In this document: positions 53,801 through 60,327 of the stretch, piece after piece
Layout of the letters: the number at the start of each line of letters is the position of its first letter
Numbering within the stretch: position 1 is the stretch's first letter
Assembly: GCF_020103725.1 (NCBI RefSeq)
Contig: NZ_JAHXBG010000010.1
Location: 310,001 to 374,000 of the forward strand
DNA: 64,000 nt
Direction of reading: 5' to 3'
From: Hyalangium gracile
Lineage (GTDB): Bacteria > Myxococcota > Myxococcia > Myxococcales > Myxococcaceae
The notes under the pieces: model-generated
The model's input: only the letters and a program-made list of their open reading frames with translations
What the model was told of the DNA's origin: nothing
Databases searched by the model: none
Made by a program: the position numbers and the translations under genes

Positions 53801-54343
53801 CAGCTGGAGGTGGTGGACGTGGAGTTCTCGCGGGATGGCCTGCAGCTGGCCTCCTCGAGCTCGGACCACACCGCCTGGGTGCAGCCGCTGCCCCTCGAGC
53901 TGGAGGGCAAGCCGCGCCCGGGCATCAGGAAGGACCTGAGCGGCACCGGCGTCGTCACGATGCGCTTCTCTCCGGATGGGCGTGAGCTGCTCACCAGCAG
54001 CCTGGGCGATCACCTCGTGATGCGCACCCACCTGGCGGAGGACAGGCCGACTGGACACCTGCTCGGCCACGCCGGCACCGTGCTGAGCCTGGCCTTCTCC
54101 CCGGACGGCCAGCGCATGGCCACCGCCAGCGCGGACGGCTCGGCACGGCTGTGGGACTTGCGCAGCGGCGAGAGCCGGGCCCTGCATGGACACCAGGGCC
54201 CCGTCCTCTGGGTGGCCTTCTCGCCGGATGGGCGGCAGGTGCTGTCGGCCGGCCAGGACGGCACGGCGCGCGTGTGGCCGGATGATCTGCCGCTGGAGCC
54301 CCAGGCGCTGCGCGACTGGGTGCACGCTCAGGCCACGCGCTGA
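50840..54343 (+). CDS. Ser/Thr protein kinase with transmembrane helix and about 16 WD40 repeats
   Basis: A 1167-residue PknB-type kinase. The N-terminal 60 residues are low-complexity. The kinase domain (about 65-345) has the glycine loop EGGHG near 72, Lys93 in VALKE, HRDLKPSN with Asp186, and DWG instead of DFG at Asp204, then GTPAYMPPEQ. A membrane helix lies at 365-385. The outer part (from about 465) carries roughly 16 WD40 units (PDGRELVTASDDKTIRLWD is the first), enough for two propellers. It probably senses or binds a partner via the propellers. Myxobacteria have many such kinases. Confidence 0.93.
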   Translation: MKESVNAASPLSEGEASTLHRAPSQNTPASDEFATTLHPSQRTPSQAGVDPLSWNLPLVDRERYLLEGVVAEGGHGRILRAQDLHLERVVALKEPISTGTSTQGRFLREARITARLQHPSIVPVYEAGRWPGGEPFYAMKLVSGRSLARLIESMTTVDERLAALPHVLAVAEAMAYAHCERVIHRDLKPSNVLVGEYGETVVIDWGLAKELDAPEPAIEEEASRAGSPETERTQLGTVMGTPAYMPPEQAAGQPVDERADVYAVGAILYHLLAGRAPYLGTTSQEVLQHVLHEEPTPLGTLQHCLPQELLDIASRAMARDPARRYPSARELAEDLRRFQAGQYVRAHQYTLWEKLVRLVRQHRGAFAVGGVMLVVLLLMAASAHRHIIHERDIAQQERDLARQRQAELTQRADELVLLQARHAFEESPDGVLVQLDSLSPDFQDWGRARILSGEAQAQGLPMRLKGHTHAINHIELSPDGRELVTASDDKTIRLWDARSGQDRVVMTFDDEVWRSSFSHDGRYVAAGGKQGLVKVWERSTGTIREFAGHKLPVIFTAFTPDGRYLLSAGYDGKLLRWDLATGTSFLLGSHEGGVLDLRLMQGGRYLVSAGMKDRSVRRWEVETGASELLLAHTRYLTALATSTRAEAFAVGTDNGKILLWDSPTAAPRTLDSGSRSVSVVALSPDGRYLAAQASMDPILLWDLKSGGPPRSLPSAPSWKCTLTFSEDGRWLAAGGKDTKARVWEVATGRLRVLHGARSTVSSVAFSQDGQWLAAASHDGTTRLHELAERYPLTVASHGGALPEEAVSLDWRHVTPWEIRELMRGVVSAAAFTPDGRHVLSAGKRDGTVRLSALDGTPALVTKAHAGDMTAAFVLEDGSLLATAGQDGSVALWNSQGQRTQELKGPTGRIEALTLSADRAWVAAGLADGELWLWSTATGQGRSLGRHAKSPRALAFSPDHRSLASGSTDGEVRLWELASGEGRHVYSHQLEVVDVEFSRDGLQLASSSSDHTAWVQPLPLELEGKPRPGIRKDLSGTGVVTMRFSPDGRELLTSSLGDHLVMRTHLAEDRPTGHLLGHAGTVLSLAFSPDGQRMATASADGSARLWDLRSGESRALHGHQGPVLWVAFSPDGRQVLSAGQDGTARVWPDDLPLEPQALRDWVHAQATR

Positions 54344-54353
54344 GGCGAGCGGC

Positions 54354-54821
54354 TCAGGCCATGGCCTGGGGCTGCTCCAGCTCCAGGGGCATGGCGGGCT
54401 CGCGAGTGCCCGGCTCCTCCAGGCGCCGGACCCGGCGGATGCGCGAGACGATGCGCAGCGCCTCCAGCTCCGTCTCGGCGAACTCCACGTCCACGCGCCA
54501 CGCCCCGGTGAAGTAGAGCGCGATGACGATCGCCTTGGTGATGGCGCGCTGGAGCGCGTCGGCCCCCACGTAGATGAGGCCGTGGAACCACTCCGCGCGC
54601 AGGTTCTGGGAGAGGTGCTCCCGCGCCGCCTTGTCGATGGTGGAGCCGGAGACATCCGAGATGACGAAGATGGGTCGCTCCGCGGCGGCCTCCTGGAAGA
54701 TGGTCAGCACGTTGTCGACATCCTCGATCCGAGTGGGGCCGCGCCACGTCAGGCGCAGCAGGTCCGGAGCCTCCCAGCGAGCGCTGTGGGTGCCGAACGT
54801 CCACTCCTTGATCACGCTCAT
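54354..54821 (-). CDS. STAS/SpoIIAA-like protein
   Basis: A 155-residue protein with a fold resembling SpoIIAA/STAS: EWTFGTHSARWEAPDLLRL, FVISDVSGSTIDKAAR and FHGLIYVGADAL. Such proteins act in partner-switching with anti-sigma kinases. No serine kinase partner lies nearby except the kinase at 50840. ATG 54821 has GGAGGGATGCG upstream. It converges with the kinase gene. Confidence 0.65.
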   Translation of the reverse strand: MSVIKEWTFGTHSARWEAPDLLRLTWRGPTRIEDVDNVLTIFQEAAAERPIFVISDVSGSTIDKAAREHLSQNLRAEWFHGLIYVGADALQRAITKAIVIALYFTGAWRVDVEFAETELEALRIVSRIRRVRRLEEPGTREPAMPLELEQPQAMA

Positions 54822-55023
54822 CGCATCCCTCCCCGTCAGTCCCAGGAATCTAGGAATGAGGCGCAAGCCTCCAAGGGGGGCCCCCGCGGGACAGTGGATC
54901 CGCCTTCTCCGGTGTGGAGTGCTGGAGGATCCAGGTGCTCAGCCCATGACAGAAGGGCTCGGGCCTTCACGAGGAGTGAGGAGGACTGCGACGCGGCGGG
55001 AGCCCGCCAGCGCCCGCATGAAC

Positions 55024-55067
55024 GAAGCCCCCGCGCCAGACCTGGGGACAGGTCCGACCGGGGGCCT
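55024..55067 (-). terminator. Nested hairpin terminator after FKBP gene
   Basis: Read on the minus strand, an outer stem CGGGGGC/GCCCCCG (55065-55059 and 55033-55027) encloses an inner stem GACCTG/CAGGTC with a four-base loop. The minus-strand tail GGGGGCTTCGTT is typical of high-GC terminators. It lies just after the FKBP-lipoprotein stop at 55121. Confidence 0.55.
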
Positions 55068-55120
55068 CGGGGACTCGGCGCCGGCTGACGCTCAGGGGCG
55101 GCGGCGGGCGCGGAGGGCTG

Positions 55121-55978
55121 CTACTTGGTGGGCGCGCCCGCGGGCTTGCCCTGGGCCGGCGGGGTGGCCGACTTGCCGGGGGGCGGGGTGCCCGGGGTGT
55201 TCATCGGCATGGGCGAGGTGGGAGGCGCCATGCCCTGGGTGACGTCCAGCAGCTCCACCTCGAAGACGAGCGTGGATCCGCCCGGGATGTTCGGCGGAGC
55301 GCCGCGGTCGCCATAGGCGAGATCCGACGGGCACACCAGGCGGGCCTTGGTGCCCACCTTCATCATCTGCACACCCTCCGTCCAGCAGCGGATGACGCCG
55401 TTGAGCGGGAAGGTGGCGGGCTCGTTGCGCTTGTAGGAGCTGTCGAACTCCGTGCCGTCGATGAGGGTGCCCCGGTAGTTCACCTTCACGATGTCCGAGG
55501 ACTTGGGCTGGGCGCCGGTGCCGGCCGTCAGCTCCTTGTAGACCATGCCGGACTCGGTCTTCTTGGCGCCCTCCTCCTTGGCGGCCTGCTCCAGGAAGGC
55601 CTTGCCCTTCTCCTTCTCACCGGAGGCCTTGGCCGACTGGCGGGTGGTGTGGAGCGCGGAGATCTTCGGCCCGTACTGCTCGATCTCCACGGCGGGCTTC
55701 TCGCCCTTGACCTGGGCGGAGATGCCGGCCTTGACGTACTCGAGCTCCTCGGCGCTCAGGCCGAAGCCGGTGATGCTCCGGCCGATGGAGAGGCCCAGCG
55801 CGTACAGCGTCTTCTGGTCCTCGGTCTGCGGGTTGGCGGCCGTGCCCGAGCCACCGCTCGCGCTCGCGCTCGCGCCCGTGGTCGCACCCGCCGAGCCACC
55901 CTCGGCGCCTTTGTTCTCCGCGGGCTTGTTGCAGCCGGCCAACGCCAGCGCACCCGCCAGTATCCAGATCTTCCGCAT
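55121..55978 (-). CDS. FKBP-type peptidyl-prolyl isomerase lipoprotein (Mip/FkpA-like)
   Basis: A 285-residue envelope isomerase. IWILAGALALAGC is the lipobox. An Ala/Ser/Gly-rich linker is followed by an FKBP_N-type dimerisation region (TLYALGLSIGRSITGF, about 58-145). The catalytic FKBP domain (150-255) shows VKVNYRGTLIDGTEFDSSY, GVIRCWTEGVQMM and YGDRGAPPNIPGGSTLVFEVEL. The tail is Pro/Lys-rich. It folds exported proteins by prolyl isomerisation. Confidence 0.93.
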   Translation of the reverse strand: MRKIWILAGALALAGCNKPAENKGAEGGSAGATTGASASASGGSGTAANPQTEDQKTLYALGLSIGRSITGFGLSAEELEYVKAGISAQVKGEKPAVEIEQYGPKISALHTTRQSAKASGEKEKGKAFLEQAAKEEGAKKTESGMVYKELTAGTGAQPKSSDIVKVNYRGTLIDGTEFDSSYKRNEPATFPLNGVIRCWTEGVQMMKVGTKARLVCPSDLAYGDRGAPPNIPGGSTLVFEVELLDVTQGMAPPTSPMPMNTPGTPPPGKSATPPAQGKPAGAPTK

Positions 55979-56160
55979 GTCCTCGCCTTTCCTTGCTGCA
56001 GGGGCAGCGTGGGAACGCTGCCAGCAGGGGCCACTTACTACAGAACGAGGCGAGGCTCGCGCTTTCCGACCATCTTCCTGTCGGGTGTGCTGCCCTCCGG
56101 CTGGCCGGGAGCCGCCGCCCTGGCAGGCCCACCCCGGGCTCCTCGGGGCGGCTGGGGCGC

Positions 56161-56418
56161 TCAGCGCTTGGAGGAGAGCGCCTGGGAGATCAGCAGCAGG
56201 ACGATGGCGCCGACGATGGAGCCGATCCAGCTGGAGGGGGAGGGGCTCTTCCAGTTGCCGCCCCAGATGAGGGCGGACATGACGCCGCCGACGAAGGAGC
56301 CACCGACGCCCAGCAGGGTGGTGCGGATGAAGCCCATGTTCTGCTGGCCGGGCATGACGAAGCGGGCGATCAGGCCCACGATGAAGCCGAAGACGACCCA
56401 GCTACACAACGACATCAT
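56161..56418 (-). CDS. GlsB/YeaQ/YmgE-family stress-response membrane protein
   Basis: An 85-residue protein with three hydrophobic helices. FGFIVGLIARFVMPG, LGVGGSFVGG and SWIGSIVGAIVLLLISQ fit the transglycosylase-associated (GlsB/YeaQ/YmgE) family of small stress-induced inner-membrane proteins. It is complete; its start has GGAGG upstream. Function in the family is not well known. Confidence 0.88.
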   Translation of the reverse strand: MMSLCSWVVFGFIVGLIARFVMPGQQNMGFIRTTLLGVGGSFVGGVMSALIWGGNWKSPSPSSWIGSIVGAIVLLLISQALSSKR

Positions 56419-56487
56419 GACGTCTCCTCCCAGGCGCGGGGACAGCCCGCACGGGTGCTTCCACCCACAGCCACCGAGTCTGCCCCA

Positions 56488-56513
56488 CTCTCCCCCGCGG
56501 TGCGAGGGGAGAG
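56488..56513 (-). terminator. Hairpin between nucleotidyltransferase and GlsB genes
   Basis: A perfect 8-base inverted repeat, CTCTCCCC (56488-56495) and GGGGAGAG (56506-56513), with a ten-base loop. It follows the nucleotidyltransferase stop on the minus strand. There is no T run. It could alternatively be a dispersed intergenic hairpin. Confidence 0.4.
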
Positions 56514-56561
56514 GTCCAGCCCGGGTGGCACAGGCTGAACGAAAAGCGTGAGCCCATCGAA

Positions 56562-57050
56562 TCAGGGCTTGCCTGCTTGCTGCCGGGCACGAAGTGCCAG
56601 CAGCTCACGTTCGACGAGGCGGTCCTTGTCTCGCCCGAGGTGATGCTTGACGGTGATGAGATCGTCCAGGCTGATGATGCGGCAGGGACGTCCATAAAGC
56701 TCCAGGGTGGTCGCTCTGGCCGCTACCTGTTCATAGGAGCCCACGGGTACGACCTCCGACAAGACGTCCAGACGGCCCAGGTCCGTCAGCAGGTACAGGT
56801 TGCGGTTCGCGGAGAGCTCCGCGGCAGTCTCCGTCACGGGGCGCTTCGGTACGGCGAGCGCATACCTTGGATGGAGCGAACCGAGTGCAGTCAGCAGTCG
56901 CGAGAGGTTCTCCTCCCGGAAGGAGGCCGTGACGTCGAAGTCCTGTGTGAAGGTCGCCGAGCCATAGGCGATGGCGGCCACGCCCCCGATGATGACGAAC
57001 TCCACCTCCGCATCGAGCAGCAGGCGAAGGAGCTCAGGAGTCCGTTGCAT
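56562..57050 (-). CDS. Nucleotidyltransferase-fold protein, possible toxin
   Basis: A 162-residue protein with the nucleotidyltransferase signature GGVAAIAYGSATFTQDFDV near residue 22 (Gly-Gly ... Asp-x-Asp). The C-terminus LDDLITVKHHLGRDKDR resembles AbiEii/DUF6036-type enzymes. Such proteins are toxins of toxin-antitoxin pairs or modify tRNA and proteins. The preceding gene overlaps it by 17 bases, fitting a two-gene unit. Confidence 0.75.
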   Translation of the reverse strand: MQRTPELLRLLLDAEVEFVIIGGVAAIAYGSATFTQDFDVTASFREENLSRLLTALGSLHPRYALAVPKRPVTETAAELSANRNLYLLTDLGRLDVLSEVVPVGSYEQVAARATTLELYGRPCRIISLDDLITVKHHLGRDKDRLVERELLALRARQQAGKP

Positions 57051-57240
57051 CGTCAGGGACTCCCTTGGGGCGCAGCGCCTCGTACAGCTCCGTCATCCGC
57101 TGCAGCTGCTCGATTCGCTCGGTCGGAGTCAGGCGTAGGTTCTCCTCGAGCAGCGAGACGTCCACTCCCTCCTCGATGGCGGCGTCCCAGTCCGGCCCAT
57201 AGCTTGGAAACGCTTGCCGAAGCATCTCGCGTGCATCCAT
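57034..57240 (-). CDS. Small partner of the nucleotidyltransferase (possible antitoxin)
   Basis: A 68-residue helical protein, MDAREMLRQAFPSYGPDW followed by VSLLEENLRLTPTERIEQLQ. The ENLRLTPxERIxxLQ motif occurs in small proteins encoded just upstream of nucleotidyltransferases, where an antitoxin role is proposed. ATG 57240 is preferred; the longer frame upstream is arginine-rich. It overlaps the next gene by 17 bases, so expression is coupled. Confidence 0.6.
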   Translation of the reverse strand: MDAREMLRQAFPSYGPDWDAAIEEGVDVSLLEENLRLTPTERIEQLQRMTELYEALRPKGVPDDATDS

Positions 57241-57293
57241 CTGAAAAGTGTAAGTCGAAGTGACCGGCCTGCTCCACAGGAAGGCCTCCCTCC

Positions 57294-60038
57294 TCAGTAA
57301 CGACGGAGGAAGGCGGTGATTGCAGGACCGTTGCGCTCCCACATGGCGGCGCACAGCTCCGCGCGCTCCAGCGCCCGGGCCAGGACCAGCGGCCCTCCAT
57401 CCACGCGGCTCGCTCGCGGAGTGAAGAAGGCCCGGGCGTCCTCCACCGAGGCCTTGTCACAGAAGAAGCCCGGCGCTCCGAACAGCAGCTGCGAGGCCTC
57501 CATCGACGTGAGCTGCCCGGCCAGCGTGTCGAAGTGCTCCTTCACGAAGACGTAGGCCAGCGCTCGCGTCTCGCGCGAGGCCAGGGCGGTGAACAGCAGC
57601 CCTCGGCCATCGCGTGGCGCGAAGCTCCCATCCACCAGCAGCGTCAGCGCCTGCTTCGCCAGCGCCGGCTCCCGGAAGCTCCCGAGCGCGGAGAGCAGCT
57701 GTGCCCGATCCTCGGGCTGCTCCGCCTTCCGGGCCTGCGCCACCAGGGCATCGAAGAAGGCCTTGTCTCCGGCGGAGGCCGCCACGTGCAGCACCGGCGA
57801 CACGAGATCCGGATCCACCTTCGTGCCGTCCTTCAGCCACGCCTTCGCCAGCGAGAGCGCCTCGGAGACGAGCACCGGATCCTCGCCTCCCATGGCCGCC
57901 ATGGTGACGAGCATGCTCCGGAGCTCCCGGGTGTCCTCGCTCTCCCCGGGCCGTGTCCTCCAGCCCAGCGCCCGCGCCCGCTCGCTCAGCAGCGTGCGCA
58001 CCAGTCGCCGGTAGCGCGGGAGCCACTCGTCCGGCAGCGCGTCGGGGCGCAGCAGGCCCAGCATCGACAGCCCGGCCTCCGTGGAGGAGCGGTCCGGCTC
58101 CTTCAGCAGTCCGGGCATCATCCCGAGCGCCTCGTCCAGCGGCAGCCGGCCCGTGCTGGCGAACGCGCGCAGGTCGGCGAGGAAGGCGCCGCGCTCGCGG
58201 GCCGTGAGCGGCTTCAGCTGTGCCTTCACGAGCTTCTGACGGAGCGGCTCGCTGTAGGCCACGCGGTAGTAGCCCCGCGCCTCCTCGTTGGCGGAGACCC
58301 AGGCGGGGCACGCCTTCGCCTCGGACAGGACGAGCTCTCCCGCGGGCTCGGTCAGCAGCGTGCACGCCCGGCCCTGGGCGCTGCCCGTGCCGTAGCGGAC
58401 ACAGACGGGGATGTGCCACCGCTGCGCCGGAAGGGTGGTGCCCCGCGGAGCCTCGCGGGTGAAGAAGCGGGACTGGGAGAGCTTCAGCCGCGGCACCTGC
58501 CCCTGGGCACACTCCAGCTCCACCGAGACGAGCGGAGCGCCGGGCTGTTCGAGGAAGGTGCTCATCGCGGCGCCCACGTCGCGCCCGGCCTCCGCGCTGA
58601 GCGCGGCGAACAGATCCGCGGCGGTGGCGGTGCCCCAGGCGTGCTCCCGCACGTAGCGTCGGATGCCGCGCCGGAAGGCCTCCTCGCCCATCCACCGCTC
58701 GAACATGCCGAGCACGGCAGAGCCCTTGAAATAGGTGGTGGTGGTGTCGAAGGCGCTCTCGAAGTCGGTGCGGGAGGTGACGGGCTGGCGGAGCGCGCGG
58801 GAGGAGGCGAGCCCGTCGGTCCCCAGGGCCGCGATGAGCTCCCACAGGCGCTCCTGGGACTCCTTCCACGTGGGCTCCAGCTGGTCGATGAGCTTCGCCT
58901 CGAGCCAGCTGGCGGAGGCCTCGTTGAGCCACAGGTCGTCCCACCACGCCATGGTGACGTAGTCACCGAACCAGTAGTGGGCCAGCTCGTGGATGGCGAT
59001 ACGCGAGTAGTTCTGCCGCCGCGCGAGCGTCTCCTCCCCGGGAGGAATCAGCGTCAGCGTCCGATCGAGCGCCACGATTCCCGGGTGCTCCAGCGTCCCC
59101 TCGGGCCGCGGCACCACGGCGACGTCGAGCTTGCCGAAGGGGTACTCCATGTCGAAGTAGTCCTCGAGCGCGGTGACGAGGCGCGGTGTGGCCTTCAGGG
59201 CATAGCCCAGCTCCTCGCGGTGGCCCTGGGGGAGGACGAAGCGCAGCGGCGTGCGAGCCCGGCCGAAGGTGCCCCCGTCCACCACGTCGAAGGGCCCGAC
59301 GACGAAGGCGACCAGGTAGCTGGGCAGCGGCTTCGACTCGGCGAAGGTGACGGTCTTCAGCCCCTCGGCGCTCGGAGGGCTCTCGGACTCGATGGGCGGG
59401 TTGGCGAGCGCCACGTCCCCCGCGCGCACTCGCAGCGTGAGGCGCCAGGGTGTCTTGAACTGGGGCTCGTCGAAGCACGGGAAGACGCGGCGGGCATCCA
59501 CGGGCTGGAAGTAGGTATAGGCGTACCAGACACCCTTCTCCTGCTCGCGGTAGAGGCCCCGAGAGCGCTCCTTGTCGATGAGGCCCTCATAGGAGAGCGA
59601 GAGGCGGGCGGGCCCGGGCCCCACGGGTCGCTCGAAGGCGAAGCCCACGAAGTCGGCACCACCGGGCACGACACGAGCGGCCACAGTGGCGCCTCCGAGC
59701 GACAGCCGCGCGGAGGACACCTTCAGGTCGGTGGCATTGAGCCAGAGCAGCGAGCTGGCCTCGGTCAACTCCAGGTCGATGTCGATCTTCCCCTGGAAGG
59801 TGTCCTGGGTGGGAACGACGGTGAGCTCGACGCTGTAGCGCAGGGGACGCGCGTTCTTCGGCAGGCGCAGTTCGGGCGGAGTGGGCGCCGCGGGTGGCTC
59901 GGCCGGAGCGGGCGTCTTCTCCGCGACGAGAGCCTGAGGGCCTGCGGACTCGGAAGCGGGCGCCGTGGTGGCGCAACCCGTCCACCCGAGGGCAAGCAGG
60001 ATCCACAGCAGGAGTCGAAACGAAGGGAGCGTCCTCAT
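57294..60038 (-). CDS. M1-family aminopeptidase lipoprotein
   Basis: A 914-residue zinc metallopeptidase. LLLWILLALGWTGC is the lipobox. The N-terminal beta domain precedes the catalytic domain with HELAHYWFGD (near 350, HEXXH) and WLNEASASW (third zinc ligand). The aminopeptidase motif, usually GxMEN, reads GTLEH in PEGTLEHPGIV. The C-terminal half is helical (ERAP-like arm). It trims peptides at the cell surface. ATG 60038 gives the signal directly. Confidence 0.9.
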   Translation of the reverse strand: MRTLPSFRLLLWILLALGWTGCATTAPASESAGPQALVAEKTPAPAEPPAAPTPPELRLPKNARPLRYSVELTVVPTQDTFQGKIDIDLELTEASSLLWLNATDLKVSSARLSLGGATVAARVVPGGADFVGFAFERPVGPGPARLSLSYEGLIDKERSRGLYREQEKGVWYAYTYFQPVDARRVFPCFDEPQFKTPWRLTLRVRAGDVALANPPIESESPPSAEGLKTVTFAESKPLPSYLVAFVVGPFDVVDGGTFGRARTPLRFVLPQGHREELGYALKATPRLVTALEDYFDMEYPFGKLDVAVVPRPEGTLEHPGIVALDRTLTLIPPGEETLARRQNYSRIAIHELAHYWFGDYVTMAWWDDLWLNEASASWLEAKLIDQLEPTWKESQERLWELIAALGTDGLASSRALRQPVTSRTDFESAFDTTTTYFKGSAVLGMFERWMGEEAFRRGIRRYVREHAWGTATAADLFAALSAEAGRDVGAAMSTFLEQPGAPLVSVELECAQGQVPRLKLSQSRFFTREAPRGTTLPAQRWHIPVCVRYGTGSAQGRACTLLTEPAGELVLSEAKACPAWVSANEEARGYYRVAYSEPLRQKLVKAQLKPLTARERGAFLADLRAFASTGRLPLDEALGMMPGLLKEPDRSSTEAGLSMLGLLRPDALPDEWLPRYRRLVRTLLSERARALGWRTRPGESEDTRELRSMLVTMAAMGGEDPVLVSEALSLAKAWLKDGTKVDPDLVSPVLHVAASAGDKAFFDALVAQARKAEQPEDRAQLLSALGSFREPALAKQALTLLVDGSFAPRDGRGLLFTALASRETRALAYVFVKEHFDTLAGQLTSMEASQLLFGAPGFFCDKASVEDARAFFTPRASRVDGGPLVLARALERAELCAAMWERNGPAITAFLRRY

Positions 60039-60327
60039 GAGGACCTGTTCTACCCCTCTGCCCATGTCATTCCGAAAAGTTCATCCCCCTGGAGGGAGGC
60101 TCCTGTGCCAGGGAACGGCCTGGCCAGGGAGGCGCCCTGTGCGCGAACCAGTAGCCAACTGGTATGACAAGTAGACCAGTTCGGAAGAACCGCGCCCGAC
60201 AGGAGGGTGGACCGGCCGCGGGGGGGCCTGAACCCTCTGCTCGTTTCAGGTTGAGCAGCCTTTTACGGGAGACGTGAAACCTGGCCCGGGGCGAACCCGA
60301 CCGCCGCCTATATAAGGAGGCGATACC
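60039..60327. other. Intergenic region between M1 peptidase and CARDB genes
   Basis: About 290 bases upstream of the M1 gene and downstream of the CARDB gene on the minus strand. It holds a 7-base perfect inverted repeat at 60157-60181 and a CTGCTC/GAGCAG hairpin near 60238-60259 followed by CCTTTT. Otherwise nothing is recognisable. Confidence 0.4.
60157..60181. promoter_or_regulatory. Inverted repeat upstream of the M1 peptidase gene
   Basis: AACTGGT (60157-60163) and ACCAGTT (60175-60181) are perfect inverted copies with an 11-base spacer. The pair lies 119 bases upstream of the peptidase start and could be an operator. Its regulator is unknown. Confidence 0.4.

Noticed and set aside
57534-60167. 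An 877-codon plus-strand frame opposite the M1 peptidase
   Set aside because: Same composition artefact; the minus strand carries conserved peptidase motifs.
60238-60259. Plus-strand rho-independent terminator (CTGCTC/GAGCAG then CCTTTT)
   Set aside because: No plus-strand gene ends upstream of it, and the stem is short; noted only within the intergenic entry.
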